From: Pontibacter pamirensis
GTDB taxonomy: Bacteria; Bacteroidota; Bacteroidia; Cytophagales; Hymenobacteraceae
NCBI RefSeq assembly: GCF_010015475.1
Contig: NZ_SSNI01000023.1
Span: 1 to 64,000, forward strand
Length of the DNA stretch: 64,000 nt
Direction of reading: 5' to 3'
Shown piece by piece: positions 34,828 through 43,670 of this stretch. How positions within the stretch are numbered: position 1 is the stretch's first letter; every line of letters begins with the position of its first letter. The notes beneath the pieces are model-generated. The model was not told the DNA's origin and did not search any database. It saw nothing but the letters and a program-made list of their open reading frames with translations. The translations under genes were made by a program, and so were the position numbers.

Positions 34828-37068
34828 ATGGATCATTTAAGCTTATTAAACGAGTCGCAACGCGCAGCAGTGCTTCACACAGAAGGACCTGCCATGATCA
34901 TTGCGGGTGCCGGCTCCGGCAAAACAAGAGTACTAACCTATAGGATTGCCCATCTGATCAGCCAGAAGGTGGATCCGTTCAACATACTGGCCCTTACCTT
35001 TACTAACAAGGCGGCTAAAGAAATGCGCCACCGTATTGAGAAGGTGATCGGCAACGAAGCCAAGAACATCTGGATGGGTACCTTTCACTCGGTGTTCTCC
35101 CGCATCCTTCGCTCTGAGGCAGAGAAAATTGGCTATCCGAAAAGCTTCACCATTTACGATACCGACGATTCTAAAACACTCATTCGCAACATTGTGAAGG
35201 AGATGAACCTGGACGATAAGCTCTACAAGCCAAACGTGGTGCTGGGCAGGATATCTTCTGCAAAAAATAAACTCATCTCTGTAAAGCAGTACCTGAACGA
35301 TGCCGTGATACAGGCAGACGATGACGCCGCCATGCGCCCAAAGATCGGTAAGATCTACGAGATGTATCAGAGCCGCTGCTTCCGGGCCGGTGCCATGGAC
35401 TTTGATGATTTGCTGTTCAATACAAACGTGCTCTTTAAAGATCATCCTGATGCGCTGAACAAATACCAGAATATTTTCAAGTACGTAATGGTGGATGAGT
35501 ACCAGGATACAAACTACTCCCAGTACCTCATCACCCGCAAACTGGCCGCCCAGAACCGTAACATTGTGGTAGTGGGTGACGATGCGCAGTCCATATACGC
35601 CTTTCGTGGGGCTGATATCCAGAACATCCTCAACTTTGAGCGCGATTACCCTGAACTGCAGGTATTTAAACTGGAGCAGAACTACCGCTCCACCAAAAAC
35701 ATTGTACACGCGGCGAACTCTGTTATCAAGAACAACCAGGCACAGTTGCGCAAGGATGTTTTTACGGATAACGAGCAGGGACCGCTGATTGAGGTCATTA
35801 AAGCCAACTCCGACAACGAGGAAGGCAAGTTGGTGGCTACTACCATTTTTGAGGAGAAGATGAGCAACCACCTCTCCTACGACGACTTTGCCATTCTGTA
35901 CCGCACCAACGCCCAGTCGCGTGCCATGGAAGAGGCCTTGCGCCGCATGAACATCAAGTACAAGATTATCGGCGGTCTGTCTTTCTACCAGCGCAAAGAG
36001 ATAAAGGACCTGATTGCTTACCTGCGCTTAACAGTGAACCCCAACGATGAGCAGGCCCTGCGCCGTGTCATTAATTACCCAAAGCGCGGTATAGGCGAAA
36101 CAACCGAGCAGAAGATCTTCGTAATCGCCAACGACACCAACCATGCCGTTTGGGAAGTGGTGATGAACGCGGGCGAATTTCTGGGCAACCGTGTGGGCAC
36201 AGCCATAGAGAATTTCTCTATTATGATCCGGGACTTCGCCAGAATTGCTGAAAACAGCGATGCTTTCGAGGTAGCCAAGCACGTAGCCAAGCACTCCGGC
36301 CTTGTGGACGACCTGTACCAGGACAAAACTGTGGAAGGACTGGCGCGCTATGAGAACATCCAGGAACTGCTCAATGGTATAAAAGAATATGTAGACGACC
36401 CGGAGAAAGAAGACAAAAGCCTCTCCGCTTTCCTACAGGACATTGCCTTGATCACAGACGCGGATACCAAAGCGGACGACGATGGGGAATTTGTGACCCT
36501 GATGACCATTCACTCAGCCAAAGGACTGGAGTTCAAGAACGTGTTTATCGTGGGCATGGAAGAAAACCTGTTTCCGAGCCAGATGATGCTGAACTCCCGC
36601 GCCGACCTGGAGGAAGAACGCCGGCTGTTTTACGTGGCTATTACGCGCGCTGAGAAGCGATTGTACCTCACCTATGCCACCAGCCGCTACCAGTGGGGAA
36701 ACCTGAGGGCCTGTGAGAAGAGCCGTTTCCTCGATGAGATTGACCCGAAGTACATCAACTTTAAGTATGGGGATAGTGGAGTAAGTGGCGGCAATGTGTT
36801 TGACCGCGTGTTGCAGCGAAAGAGCAACCTGGTAGCACCAGCGCCACGCAAGCAGGTTGCCAGCAACTACACCCCCCCAGCCGATTTTAAAGCAAGCGAT
36901 ACCTCCAGCCTCGCAGCGGGTATGAAGGTGGAGCACCCGAAATTTGGCTTTGGAACCGTAACAAAGATGGACACACAAGGTAACAGCACCAAGGCGATCA
37001 TCAATTTTGAAGAGGTGGGAGAAAAAACGCTATTGCTGAGTTTCGCGAAGTTAAAAATCCACGCATAG
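34828..37068 (+). CDS. UvrD/PcrA-type ATP-dependent DNA helicase
   Basis: 746 aa, superfamily 1A 3'-5' helicase. Walker A GAGSGKTR with K32, motif Ia LALTFTNKAAKEM, motif II VDEYQDTNYSQ, motif III GDDAQSIYAFRGAD, motif IV EQNYRS, motif V VTLMTIHSAKGLEFKNVFI and motif VI EEERRLFYVAITRA are all intact. The C-terminal end (residues about 690-746; KVEHPKFGFGTV) is the Tudor-like PcrA domain that binds RNA polymerase. It acts in repair and in clearing transcription-replication conflicts. Confidence 0.97.
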   Translation: MDHLSLLNESQRAAVLHTEGPAMIIAGAGSGKTRVLTYRIAHLISQKVDPFNILALTFTNKAAKEMRHRIEKVIGNEAKNIWMGTFHSVFSRILRSEAEKIGYPKSFTIYDTDDSKTLIRNIVKEMNLDDKLYKPNVVLGRISSAKNKLISVKQYLNDAVIQADDDAAMRPKIGKIYEMYQSRCFRAGAMDFDDLLFNTNVLFKDHPDALNKYQNIFKYVMVDEYQDTNYSQYLITRKLAAQNRNIVVVGDDAQSIYAFRGADIQNILNFERDYPELQVFKLEQNYRSTKNIVHAANSVIKNNQAQLRKDVFTDNEQGPLIEVIKANSDNEEGKLVATTIFEEKMSNHLSYDDFAILYRTNAQSRAMEEALRRMNIKYKIIGGLSFYQRKEIKDLIAYLRLTVNPNDEQALRRVINYPKRGIGETTEQKIFVIANDTNHAVWEVVMNAGEFLGNRVGTAIENFSIMIRDFARIAENSDAFEVAKHVAKHSGLVDDLYQDKTVEGLARYENIQELLNGIKEYVDDPEKEDKSLSAFLQDIALITDADTKADDDGEFVTLMTIHSAKGLEFKNVFIVGMEENLFPSQMMLNSRADLEEERRLFYVAITRAEKRLYLTYATSRYQWGNLRACEKSRFLDEIDPKYINFKYGDSGVSGGNVFDRVLQRKSNLVAPAPRKQVASNYTPPADFKASDTSSLAAGMKVEHPKFGFGTVTKMDTQGNSTKAIINFEEVGEKTLLLSFAKLKIHA

Positions 37069-37098
37069 CTCAAAAGAATTAGGTTTTAGATTAAACTC

Positions 37099-37506
37099 TT
37101 AGTTGATAGTCGCAGGAACAGGTCCAGAAGGTGCTGGCTCCTGTTCCTGCGGCTGTATACCCTGTGCTGCCTGCTCTTTGGACTCTCTGACACTGAGAGT
37201 ATCCACCACAATTTCATACAGCTTATCCATCTCCACGATATGGTTGAGGTAGTAATCGTAAGTCGCCTTAAACTCCTCCTGCTTCACCCCGTGTTTTTCC
37301 AGGATATCGGCCTGCTCCTTGTTGAATACCATCAAAGCTGTATCGGGGTATGAAACATGTTGCTCTATCAGTGCCTCCACCGTATGAATGTCCGCCAGGA
37401 TGCGCACCATCTTAGGCTGTGGTATCATATTATCAGGCTTATCCCCGTTATTTTGCTGGCACCCCAGCAAAAAGAGGCAAATAAGGATATAGAAAAGTCT
37501 TTTCAC
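37099..37506 (-). CDS. DUF4296 domain-containing lipoprotein
   Basis: 135 aa. The signal peptide MKRLFYILICLFLLGC ends with a lipobox cysteine at residue 16. The DUF4296 domain (MIPQPKMVRILADIHTVEALI ... YDYYLNHIVEMDKLYEIVVDTL) occupies residues about 28-105, and the tail is Pro/Glu/Gln-rich. It is a Bacteroidota family of unknown function. The gene is divergent from the DUF58 operon that starts 58 nt away. Confidence 0.93.
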   Translation of the reverse strand: MKRLFYILICLFLLGCQQNNGDKPDNMIPQPKMVRILADIHTVEALIEQHVSYPDTALMVFNKEQADILEKHGVKQEEFKATYDYYLNHIVEMDKLYEIVVDTLSVRESKEQAAQGIQPQEQEPAPSGPVPATIN

Positions 37507-37564
37507 GGGTGTAAATTACGAGAATATGTGATAATTTTAAAATTACGCAAGAAGGCCACAGCCT

Positions 37565-38446
37565 ATGAAAGAGCTTGTAAAGAAGCTACGCAAGTACGAA
37601 ATACGGATACGTAAAGCCATCACCACCCAAATGCAGGGTGACTTTCACTCTGTTTTCAAAGGAACAGGACTGGAGTTTGACGATGTGCGCGCATACCAGT
37701 ATGGTGACGACGTGCGTTCTATAGATTGGAACGTATCTGCCAAGGGCCATGGTACTTTTGTGAAAACTTATCGGGAAGAAAAAGAGCAGTCTGTGTTCCT
37801 GATGCTGGATGTAAGCGCCTCCCAAACTATTGGTACAGGTGCCCAGCAGAAAATAGATGTGGGCAAAGAGATCTGTGGGGTGCTGGCATTATCAGCTGCG
37901 AGGCAGCAAAGCCAGATCGGGATGATATGTTTCTCAGATCAGAAGGAAAAATACATTAAGCCAGCCAAAGGCATACAGCAGGCATACAGCATCATTAAAG
38001 CACTGAGCGAACTGCAGCCAAAATCTACCAGAACAAGCCTGCCGGCAGGTATTAAACTAACACTGGACATAATCAAGCGGCGCAGCATTATCCTGCTTCT
38101 GTCCGATTTTATAGATAATAATTATGAGAAGGAGCTCTCCATGCTGGCCAGGCGCCACGACCTGATTGTGCTGCACCTGCTGGATGTCCGGGAACATGAG
38201 CTGCCGCCAATGGGAATTGTGCCTGTGCTGGACAAGGAAACAGGCCGTACCGTCTGGCTCAACACTTCCGGTGATGAATTCCAGAAGCATTACTTAGCGC
38301 AGTACAAGGAAAACCAGGAAAGCCTGGTGCGGCTCTGCCAGAAGTACCAGGCAAATTACCTGACCATCCAGACAAACGAAGATTACGTGCCGCAACTGAT
38401 AAACCTATTTAGGCTAAGAAATAAATCGACGAAGAAAAGTGTCTAA
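37565..38446 (+). CDS. DUF58 domain-containing protein (MoxR-associated)
   Basis: 293 aa. The DUF58 signature AYQYGDDVRSIDWNVSAKGHGTFVKTY lies near residues 43-70, followed by a VWA-like core with LMLDVSASQ and RSIILLLSDFIDN. DUF58 proteins are partners of MoxR AAA+ ATPases in envelope stress or chaperone-like systems; no moxR gene is in this window. It overlaps the next gene by 8 nt, so the three genes 37565-40386 form one operon. Confidence 0.93.
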   Translation: MKELVKKLRKYEIRIRKAITTQMQGDFHSVFKGTGLEFDDVRAYQYGDDVRSIDWNVSAKGHGTFVKTYREEKEQSVFLMLDVSASQTIGTGAQQKIDVGKEICGVLALSAARQQSQIGMICFSDQKEKYIKPAKGIQQAYSIIKALSELQPKSTRTSLPAGIKLTLDIIKRRSIILLLSDFIDNNYEKELSMLARRHDLIVLHLLDVREHELPPMGIVPVLDKETGRTVWLNTSGDEFQKHYLAQYKENQESLVRLCQKYQANYLTIQTNEDYVPQLINLFRLRNKSTKKSV

Positions 38447-39353
38447 ACCGTTTACTATACTGCTGTGTTTCCTGCAGGCGGTGGCCGCGTGGGGGCAGCA
38501 AGTACCGAGGCCCGAAGGCTCCTTCAGCCGCGACACCGCCAGGCTGGGTGAGTTGCTGCAATATACTTTGGTGCATCATCATCCAGCGGCGCAGGAGGTA
38601 GTACTACCCCCAGAGAACTATAACTTCGCTCCTTTTGAACTGGTGCGCAAAGACTTTTTCCCTACCACCACCAAAGCAGGAATCAGCACGGACAGTGCCG
38701 TATATACCTTGCGCAGCTTCGAAGTTGAGCCTGTACAGCAGCTGGCGCTTCCGGTATACGTGCTGGGAGATCAGGATACCACCGAAGTGTTCGCAGCGGC
38801 CGACGCCATTGTGCTGCACCAACTGGTGAAAACAGTGCAGGAACCACTGCAGGTACAGGCAGATACCAATCTTGCCACGGTGGAAGAGCGTTTTAACTGG
38901 CCTGAAATGGTGTTATGGATCGCTGCTGTAGCCACTTTTCTGAGTCTGATAGGGCTTATTTTCGGACAGGCCATCCAGCGCAAGTATAAACTGTATCGCC
39001 TGCGGAAGGACCACCTGTACTTTGCTTCCCGCTATAACTCCCATGAAGACCGTTTCAAGAAAACAGGCGCTATGCAAAGCCTAGAAAAGGCTGTATCACT
39101 ATGGAAAAATTACTTGACAAAACTGGAGCGAAGCGCCATTAACTCCTTCACTACAAAAGAAATTGTAGAGTATTACGAAAATGACGAGGAAGTAAACACC
39201 GCGCTCCGCATCTGCGATAAAGCCATTTACGGCAACGTGCAAACGGAAACTGAGGGCGAAACGAACCTGGCTCTTGGCATGCTCCGCCGCTTTGCCAAAA
39301 GCCGACATAAAACTCAACGTGAACTCATAAAGAATGCTAAGTACAAGCGATAA
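38439..39353 (+). CDS. BatD-like membrane protein
   Basis: 304 aa, GTG start at 38439, overlapping the DUF58 gene by 8 nt. A signal-peptide-like start (MSKPFTILLCFLQAVAAWGQ) leads to a beta-rich extracytoplasmic domain, then one membrane helix (about residues 157-178, MVLWIAAVATFLSLIGLIFG) and a cytoplasmic helical region ending in a basic tail. This layout is like BatD/BatE proteins of the Bat operons. The sequence family is not certain. Confidence 0.75.
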   Translation: MSKPFTILLCFLQAVAAWGQQVPRPEGSFSRDTARLGELLQYTLVHHHPAAQEVVLPPENYNFAPFELVRKDFFPTTTKAGISTDSAVYTLRSFEVEPVQQLALPVYVLGDQDTTEVFAAADAIVLHQLVKTVQEPLQVQADTNLATVEERFNWPEMVLWIAAVATFLSLIGLIFGQAIQRKYKLYRLRKDHLYFASRYNSHEDRFKKTGAMQSLEKAVSLWKNYLTKLERSAINSFTTKEIVEYYENDEEVNTALRICDKAIYGNVQTETEGETNLALGMLRRFAKSRHKTQRELIKNAKYKR

Positions 39354-40386
39354 CCTGTGGGATTGGCTAAGCCTGGAGTGGTTCAGCTACAGCACCCTGC
39401 GCTCTTTTGATTGGGTGTACCCGCTGGTGCTATATGCTTTGCTTGTGGTGCCCCTGCTGTTCCTGTTAAAGTGGCTGTTTACTATTAATACCCGGAACAA
39501 GCTGGATCTGGCGATGTTTGAGGGGAAAGTGCACTGGCAGTGGAGTAGTTTACTGCGGCACATTCCGAACCTGCTCTTTATGCTCTTCATGATGCTGGTG
39601 CTGGTGGCCCTGGCAAGGCCACAGCGGGCAAATGAGCAGGTAGAGCAAACAGCAGAAGGCATTGACATTGTACTGGTGCTGGATGTATCAGGATCCATGG
39701 AACTGCAGGACATTAAACCAAACCGGTTGGCGGCAGCCAGGGAAGTAGCGCTAGATTTTATACGCGGACGTGTGCAAGACCGTATTGGCTTGGTAGTTTT
39801 TGCCGGAGACGCCTACTCCCTCTCCCCCCTCACCACAGACTACCAGTTATTGCGGGATCACCTAAACTCCATCGACCATAAAATGATCCCCAACGATGGC
39901 ACCGCTATTGGCAGTGCGCTGGCTGTGGCCATCAATCGAATGCGTGATTCTGACGCTAAAAGTAAAGTGGTCATTCTTATCAGCGACGGGGAAAACACTG
40001 CCGGCAGTTTGGATCCTGAACTGGCGGCACAACTGGCATATGCCTACGCCATAAAACTTTATACCATCGGGATAGGTAAAGATGGGCAGGTGCCTTACGA
40101 AGAGGTGGAAACGGGCAATACAATTTTTGTGGAAACGCAGATGGATGAGACCAGCCTGCGCCGGATCGCCCAGATAGGTGAAGGAAACTTTTACAGGGCA
40201 GATAGTAAAGATGCCTTACAGGAAATCTTCCGTAACATTAACCGACTGGAACGTACCGAAGTAACAGAAAAGCGCTTCCGCGATACCCAGGATTATTACC
40301 AGGTATACCTTAAATGGTCACTCCTGATCCTGCTGCTTTGGATGTTCCTGAAAAATACGTTTATCACCAATGTGCTGGAAGATTGA
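39334..40386 (+). CDS. batA: VWA domain protein, BatA-like
   Basis: 350 aa, overlapping the BatD-like gene by 20 nt. It has N-terminal helices (about residues 30-50 and 80-95), a VWA domain with an intact MIDAS (D117 in LDVSGSMELQD, then T and D in the DGTAIGS and SDGENTAGS loops) and a C-terminal helix (WSLLILLLWMFLKNTF). Bat proteins are implicated in stress tolerance with MoxR and DUF58. A BatB-like second VWA gene, usually next, is absent. Confidence 0.9.
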   Translation: MLSTSDNLWDWLSLEWFSYSTLRSFDWVYPLVLYALLVVPLLFLLKWLFTINTRNKLDLAMFEGKVHWQWSSLLRHIPNLLFMLFMMLVLVALARPQRANEQVEQTAEGIDIVLVLDVSGSMELQDIKPNRLAAAREVALDFIRGRVQDRIGLVVFAGDAYSLSPLTTDYQLLRDHLNSIDHKMIPNDGTAIGSALAVAINRMRDSDAKSKVVILISDGENTAGSLDPELAAQLAYAYAIKLYTIGIGKDGQVPYEEVETGNTIFVETQMDETSLRRIAQIGEGNFYRADSKDALQEIFRNINRLERTEVTEKRFRDTQDYYQVYLKWSLLILLLWMFLKNTFITNVLED

Positions 40387-40390
40387 GATA

Positions 40391-40420
40391 CGTATCACGA
40401 AGTTCGTATCAGGTATTACG
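40391..40420 (+). repeat. Left copy of an intergenic inverted repeat
   Basis: A 30-nt sequence beginning CGTATCACGA. Its inverted counterpart is at 40785-40814; the two match at 27 of 30 positions. Nearby CGTATT and GTATCAGG motifs suggest further degenerate copies. Confidence 0.65.
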
Positions 40421-40506
40421 AATTCCGAAGCACGTATTCCATATCAGGTATTTCGACAAAAATAAGTTTGGGAGCTACTTTAAGGGTTATACTTAAATGT
40501 TCTGAG

Positions 40507-40636
40507 AAACTGTTTTAAAACCTATTCAAGCGGAAAAAGCATATTTCGCTTGAATAGGTTATATACTGTAGAAATCGCCTTTACGGCTATAATCTCTGTT
40601 TCTAAAATAACTGTCAAATAGGTTTTAAAACAGCTT
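40507..40636. mobile_element. MITE-like element, 130 bp
   Basis: Terminal inverted repeats AAACTGTTTTAAAACCTATT (40507-40526) and the complement of AAGCTGTTTTAAAACCTATT (40617-40636) match at 19 of 20 positions. The element is flanked by CTGAG direct repeats at 40502-40506 and 40637-40641, a likely target duplication. It has no gene. The GAAACTGTTTTAAAAC-type end resembles the ends of IS5/IS1182-type elements, so transposition in trans by such a transposase is likely. Age is unknown. Confidence 0.7.
40519..40560. repeat. Hairpin inside the MITE
   Basis: AACCTATTCAAGCG and CGCTTGAATAGGTT, 14-bp perfect arms with a 14-nt loop, overlapping the left terminal repeat. It could form a cruciform or an RNA hairpin. 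Confidence 0.7.
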
Positions 40637-40784
40637 CTGAGTGTTTGGGTATATATTGTAACTCTAGATAATCACCTTAAATTTGCCAGCCTACTTGTTT
40701 ATCATTGCAGACAAGACAGCTGTAAGAAAGAAAAATTATTTTGTCCGATCTTGCTATGAGTATCATGATTTTTAACGCCATTGT

Positions 40785-40814
40785 CATAATACATGATACG
40801 AACTACGTGATACG
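40785..40814 (-). repeat. Right copy of the intergenic inverted repeat
   Basis: Inverted counterpart of the repeat at 40391-40420, 27 of 30 matching. It lies 14 nt before the YggS start codon, so it sits in the 5' leader or promoter of that gene. Confidence 0.65.
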
Positions 40815-40828
40815 CTAAAAAAACTGCC

Positions 40829-41512
40829 ATGTCTATAGCCGATAACATTCTATACTTTGATGAGCAACTGAGAAACACGCCCTGCCGTTTGGTGGCTGTC
40901 TCTAAAACACATTCTCCTGAAAAAATAAAAGAAGCATATGACGCGGGTCACCGGCTCTTTGGGGAGAACAAAGTACAGGAGTTGGTAGATAAAAGGGATA
41001 TGCTGCCGCATGACATTGCCTGGCACCTCATCGGCCACCTGCAACGAAACAAAGTCAAGTATATCGCCCAGTTTATTGATACCATTCAATCCGTGGATAG
41101 CCTGAAATTGCTGCAGGAAATAAACAAGCGCGCCGAGCAGTTTGCCCGCACCCTGCCCATTAACTGCATGCTTCAGATTTCCATTGCCGATGAGGAAACA
41201 AAATTCGGAATGAACTACGACGAAGCGGTGGCCTTACTGCAGTCTGAGGAGTACCGGCAGATGAAATACGTTAGCATCACCGGCGTAATGGGAATTGCTA
41301 CCAACACAGAAGACGAGCAGAAGCTGCGCCAGGAGTTCAGGTACCTGCGCGAATGCTTCCAGAACCTGAAGGACACTTTCTTCTTTGCCAGCGACTATTT
41401 CAAAGAAATTTCAATGGGAATGACCTCAGATTGGCAATTAGCGGTAGCAGAAGGAAGTACAATTATTCGTGTAGGCAGCGGCATTTTTGGTACTCGAAAC
41501 TATAATAAGTAG
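40829..41512 (+). CDS. yggS: YggS family pyridoxal phosphate homeostasis protein
   Basis: 227 aa. It binds PLP at K26 in VAVSKTHS and keeps free PLP at safe levels; it is not a racemase. The family features FGENKVQELVDKRD, WHLIGHLQRNKVKYI and SMGMTSDWQLAVAEGSTIIRVGSGIFG are all present. The length is normal. It follows a repeat-rich gap that includes a MITE. Confidence 0.95.
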   Translation: MSIADNILYFDEQLRNTPCRLVAVSKTHSPEKIKEAYDAGHRLFGENKVQELVDKRDMLPHDIAWHLIGHLQRNKVKYIAQFIDTIQSVDSLKLLQEINKRAEQFARTLPINCMLQISIADEETKFGMNYDEAVALLQSEEYRQMKYVSITGVMGIATNTEDEQKLRQEFRYLRECFQNLKDTFFFASDYFKEISMGMTSDWQLAVAEGSTIIRVGSGIFGTRNYNK

Positions 41513-41551
41513 CAGCCTCTGAATTTCTCCACCTGTACCCCAGATTCAACT

Positions 41552-42397
41552 ATGGCAAATTCTGCGGTTTCGAACACTATACCTACCTTCGATAAGCAAG
41601 GACATCGCGGGGCGCGGGGTCTGATGCCGGAGAATACTGTACCCGCCATGCTTAAGGCCCTTTCGCTGAGTGTTACTACCCTGGAAATGGATGCACACAT
41701 CAGCAGGGATAAAGAGGTGTTGCTCTCCCATGACCCGCACATTAACCCGGAACACGAACTGTTGCCCGATGGCAGTGAAATACCTGCAGCAGACGCTGAA
41801 AAGCATGTGTGGTACAACATGAACTACAGCGATATTCGCAGGTATGATGTAGGTACAAAATTTTATAGACGTTTCCCGGAACAGCAGCGCATGAAGGCAC
41901 ACAAGCCACTGCTTTCTGAAGTCATTGACGCAGTGCAGGCTTACCTCAACAAACATCGTTTGCCGCAGGTTTTTTATAACATTGAAACCAAGTCTAAGCC
42001 TGAAACAGACGGCCTATATCACCCAGCCCCGGAAGAGTTTGTGCAGCTGTTAATGACGGTCGTAAAAGAGAAAGAAATAAAGGAGTGGGTAATCATCCAG
42101 TCTTTTGATGTGCGGACGCTACAGGTGCTGCGTAAAACTCATCCTTATATGAAGACATCCCTGCTGGTGGAAAACGAGGAGAACCTGGAGCAAAATATAG
42201 AAAAGCTAGGCTTTACTCCTATCATTTACAGCCCTGACTATGAGTTAGTAACACCAGAACTGGTAGAAGCCACTCATAACCAAGGGATGAAGCTGATTCC
42301 CTGGACAGTAAATGAACCTGTTAAAATGCGGCAGCTAAAGCAGATGGGTGTGGATGGCCTTATCTCTGATTATCCAGATTTGTTCAATAAATTATAA
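41552..42397 (+). CDS. Glycerophosphodiester phosphodiesterase family protein
   Basis: 281 aa. It splits glycerophosphodiesters to glycerol-3-phosphate and alcohols. The catalytic HRGARGLMPENT (first histidine), the metal ligands ETLEMDAHISRDKEVLLSHD (E, D) and the second histidine in LSHDPHI are all visible, as are the C-terminal IPWTVNEPVKMRQLKQMGVDGLISDYPDLF features. No signal peptide, so it is probably cytoplasmic. It lies 39 nt after yggS. Confidence 0.94.
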   Translation: MANSAVSNTIPTFDKQGHRGARGLMPENTVPAMLKALSLSVTTLEMDAHISRDKEVLLSHDPHINPEHELLPDGSEIPAADAEKHVWYNMNYSDIRRYDVGTKFYRRFPEQQRMKAHKPLLSEVIDAVQAYLNKHRLPQVFYNIETKSKPETDGLYHPAPEEFVQLLMTVVKEKEIKEWVIIQSFDVRTLQVLRKTHPYMKTSLLVENEENLEQNIEKLGFTPIIYSPDYELVTPELVEATHNQGMKLIPWTVNEPVKMRQLKQMGVDGLISDYPDLFNKL

Positions 42398-42568
42398 AGA
42401 TTACCACAAGTTTTATCCTCATCCACTGTTTCATGCGTAAAGGCAGTAAAGGCCTGCCCCACTTACCCTAGACAAGCTGTATCAGATTTGTTTTTTTATA
42501 GCTGATACTAATCAGGTATTGTAGAAAATAGTAAGACTCACAAAAAACATCAAAAGCCACAGATAACC

Positions 42569-43021
42569 ATGACACCACAACATGCATCTACCGTTGAACA
42601 GAAGTACAAGGAGTTTGTAGAACGCATTGTTGCTACAAATGCTGTATGGGGGTTGACAAAAGACGAAACGTGGGCAACGTCAAGCTCCCAAGAATTTGAA
42701 GACACTGAGGTTATCCTGTTCTGGTCCGGAAAGGAAGGTGCCGCAGCCTGTGCCGAAGATGAGTGGGCCACCTATACACCGGAAAGCATTACATTGGTTG
42801 AATTTCTGGAGAACTGGTGCGTGGGCATGTACGGGGATGAATTACTGGTAGGTGCCGATTGGGACACAGACCTCAACGGCAAAGAAGCAGAACCGCTAGT
42901 GGTTGCCTTAGATGTTGTGAACGAGCTAAAAGCAAAAGGTAAAAAACTTGAGTTTACCCAATACGACAGCCAGGATGAATTTGAAGAGCAGGTGCTCGAA
43001 GCCCTGGATGGCAACAAATAG
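42569..43021 (+). CDS. DUF2750 domain-containing protein
   Basis: 150 aa, small and soluble. The stretches YKEFVERIVATNAVWGLTKDETWATSSS, VILFWSGKEGAAACAEDEWATYTPESI and LVEFLENWCVGMYGDELLVGADW are characteristic of DUF2750, whose function is unknown. The C-terminal tail is acidic. No signal peptide. Confidence 0.9.
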   Translation: MTPQHASTVEQKYKEFVERIVATNAVWGLTKDETWATSSSQEFEDTEVILFWSGKEGAAACAEDEWATYTPESITLVEFLENWCVGMYGDELLVGADWDTDLNGKEAEPLVVALDVVNELKAKGKKLEFTQYDSQDEFEEQVLEALDGNK

Positions 43022-43086
43022 TTATTGTGGATGATGAATGAAGAATTATAAATTATGAATGGGTTCAGACTTTAAGCCTCGTGGCT

Positions 43087-43094
43087 TACCTTTG
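43087..43094 (+). promoter_or_regulatory. -7 box of the DUF423 gene
   Basis: TACCTTTG, an exact TAnnTTTG match, 41 nt before the GTG start. A TTC lies at the -33 position with a 20-nt spacer instead of TTG. Confidence 0.45.
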
Positions 43095-43135
43095 TCCCGA
43101 CACAAAGAAAATCATCATTCTTAATTTACATAACA

Positions 43136-43513
43136 GTGACTCAAAAATCAATACTGCTTATAGCCACTGCTTTTGGAGCCCTGACTGTGGCTATCGGAGC
43201 CTTTGGAGCACACGCGCTGGGGCCCATGCTAAGGGAAACAAACCGCATAGACACGTTTGAAACTGCTGTAAAGTACCAGATGTACCACACGCTGGCCCTG
43301 CTGGCGGTAGGGCTGCTGTTGTTCAGAGTAGAGCAGCCGGCACTACAGGTTGCCGCATGGTGTTTTTTCCTTGGCATTCTTATTTTCTCAGGCTCCCTTT
43401 ACACGCTATGTATAACGGGCATTACCTGGTTGGGGGCCATCACTCCTATTGGAGGCACAGCCCTTATAGTAGGTTGGGGTGCTTTGTTTTACGCTATCCT
43501 GAAAGCACTATAA
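43136..43513 (+). CDS. DUF423 family membrane protein (YgdD-like)
   Basis: 125 aa, GTG start at 43136. Four hydrophobic segments and the family signature GAFGAHALGPMLRETNRIDTFETAVKYQMYHTLALL. Typical members are small inner-membrane proteins of unknown function. No ATG is available in frame, so the GTG is the only reasonable start. Confidence 0.92.
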   Translation: MTQKSILLIATAFGALTVAIGAFGAHALGPMLRETNRIDTFETAVKYQMYHTLALLAVGLLLFRVEQPALQVAAWCFFLGILIFSGSLYTLCITGITWLGAITPIGGTALIVGWGALFYAILKAL

Positions 43514-43518
43514 TTAGA

Positions 43519-43549
43519 AGAAGCAGCCACTTTAAACGTGGCTGCTTCT
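43519..43549 (+). terminator. Hairpin after the DUF423 gene
   Basis: AGAAGCAGCCAC and GTGGCTGCTTCT with a 7-nt loop, 5 nt after the stop. No T-run follows, so it may stabilise the RNA end with the stronger terminator downstream. Confidence 0.6.
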
Positions 43550-43609
43550 GATACGCTGGTCAACTTATGTGCACTATTTAGAAAAATTAACAGAAGCGCT
43601 ATGCCTGCG

Positions 43610-43646
43610 CATAAAAAAAGCCCTCTTTCGGAGGGCTTTTTTTATG
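43610..43646. terminator. Bidirectional terminator
   Basis: CATAAAAAAAGCCCTC and its complement with a 5-nt loop. Seven T residues on either strand fit termination of the DUF423 and DUF1573 transcripts. Confidence 0.92.
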
Positions 43647-43670
43647 TCTATTGAACTACTACAGCTATGT

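Noticed and set aside
34933-35871. A 312-codon antisense frame opposite the helicase gene
   Set aside because: The plus frame has every helicase motif intact; the antisense product has no recognisable domain and no start signal.
43024-43130. Repeat-like AATTATAAATTATGAAT stretch before the DUF423 gene
   Set aside because: The pattern resembles common low-complexity intergenic sequence of Bacteroidota, but no clear paired copy is present in the window, so it is not listed as a repeat.
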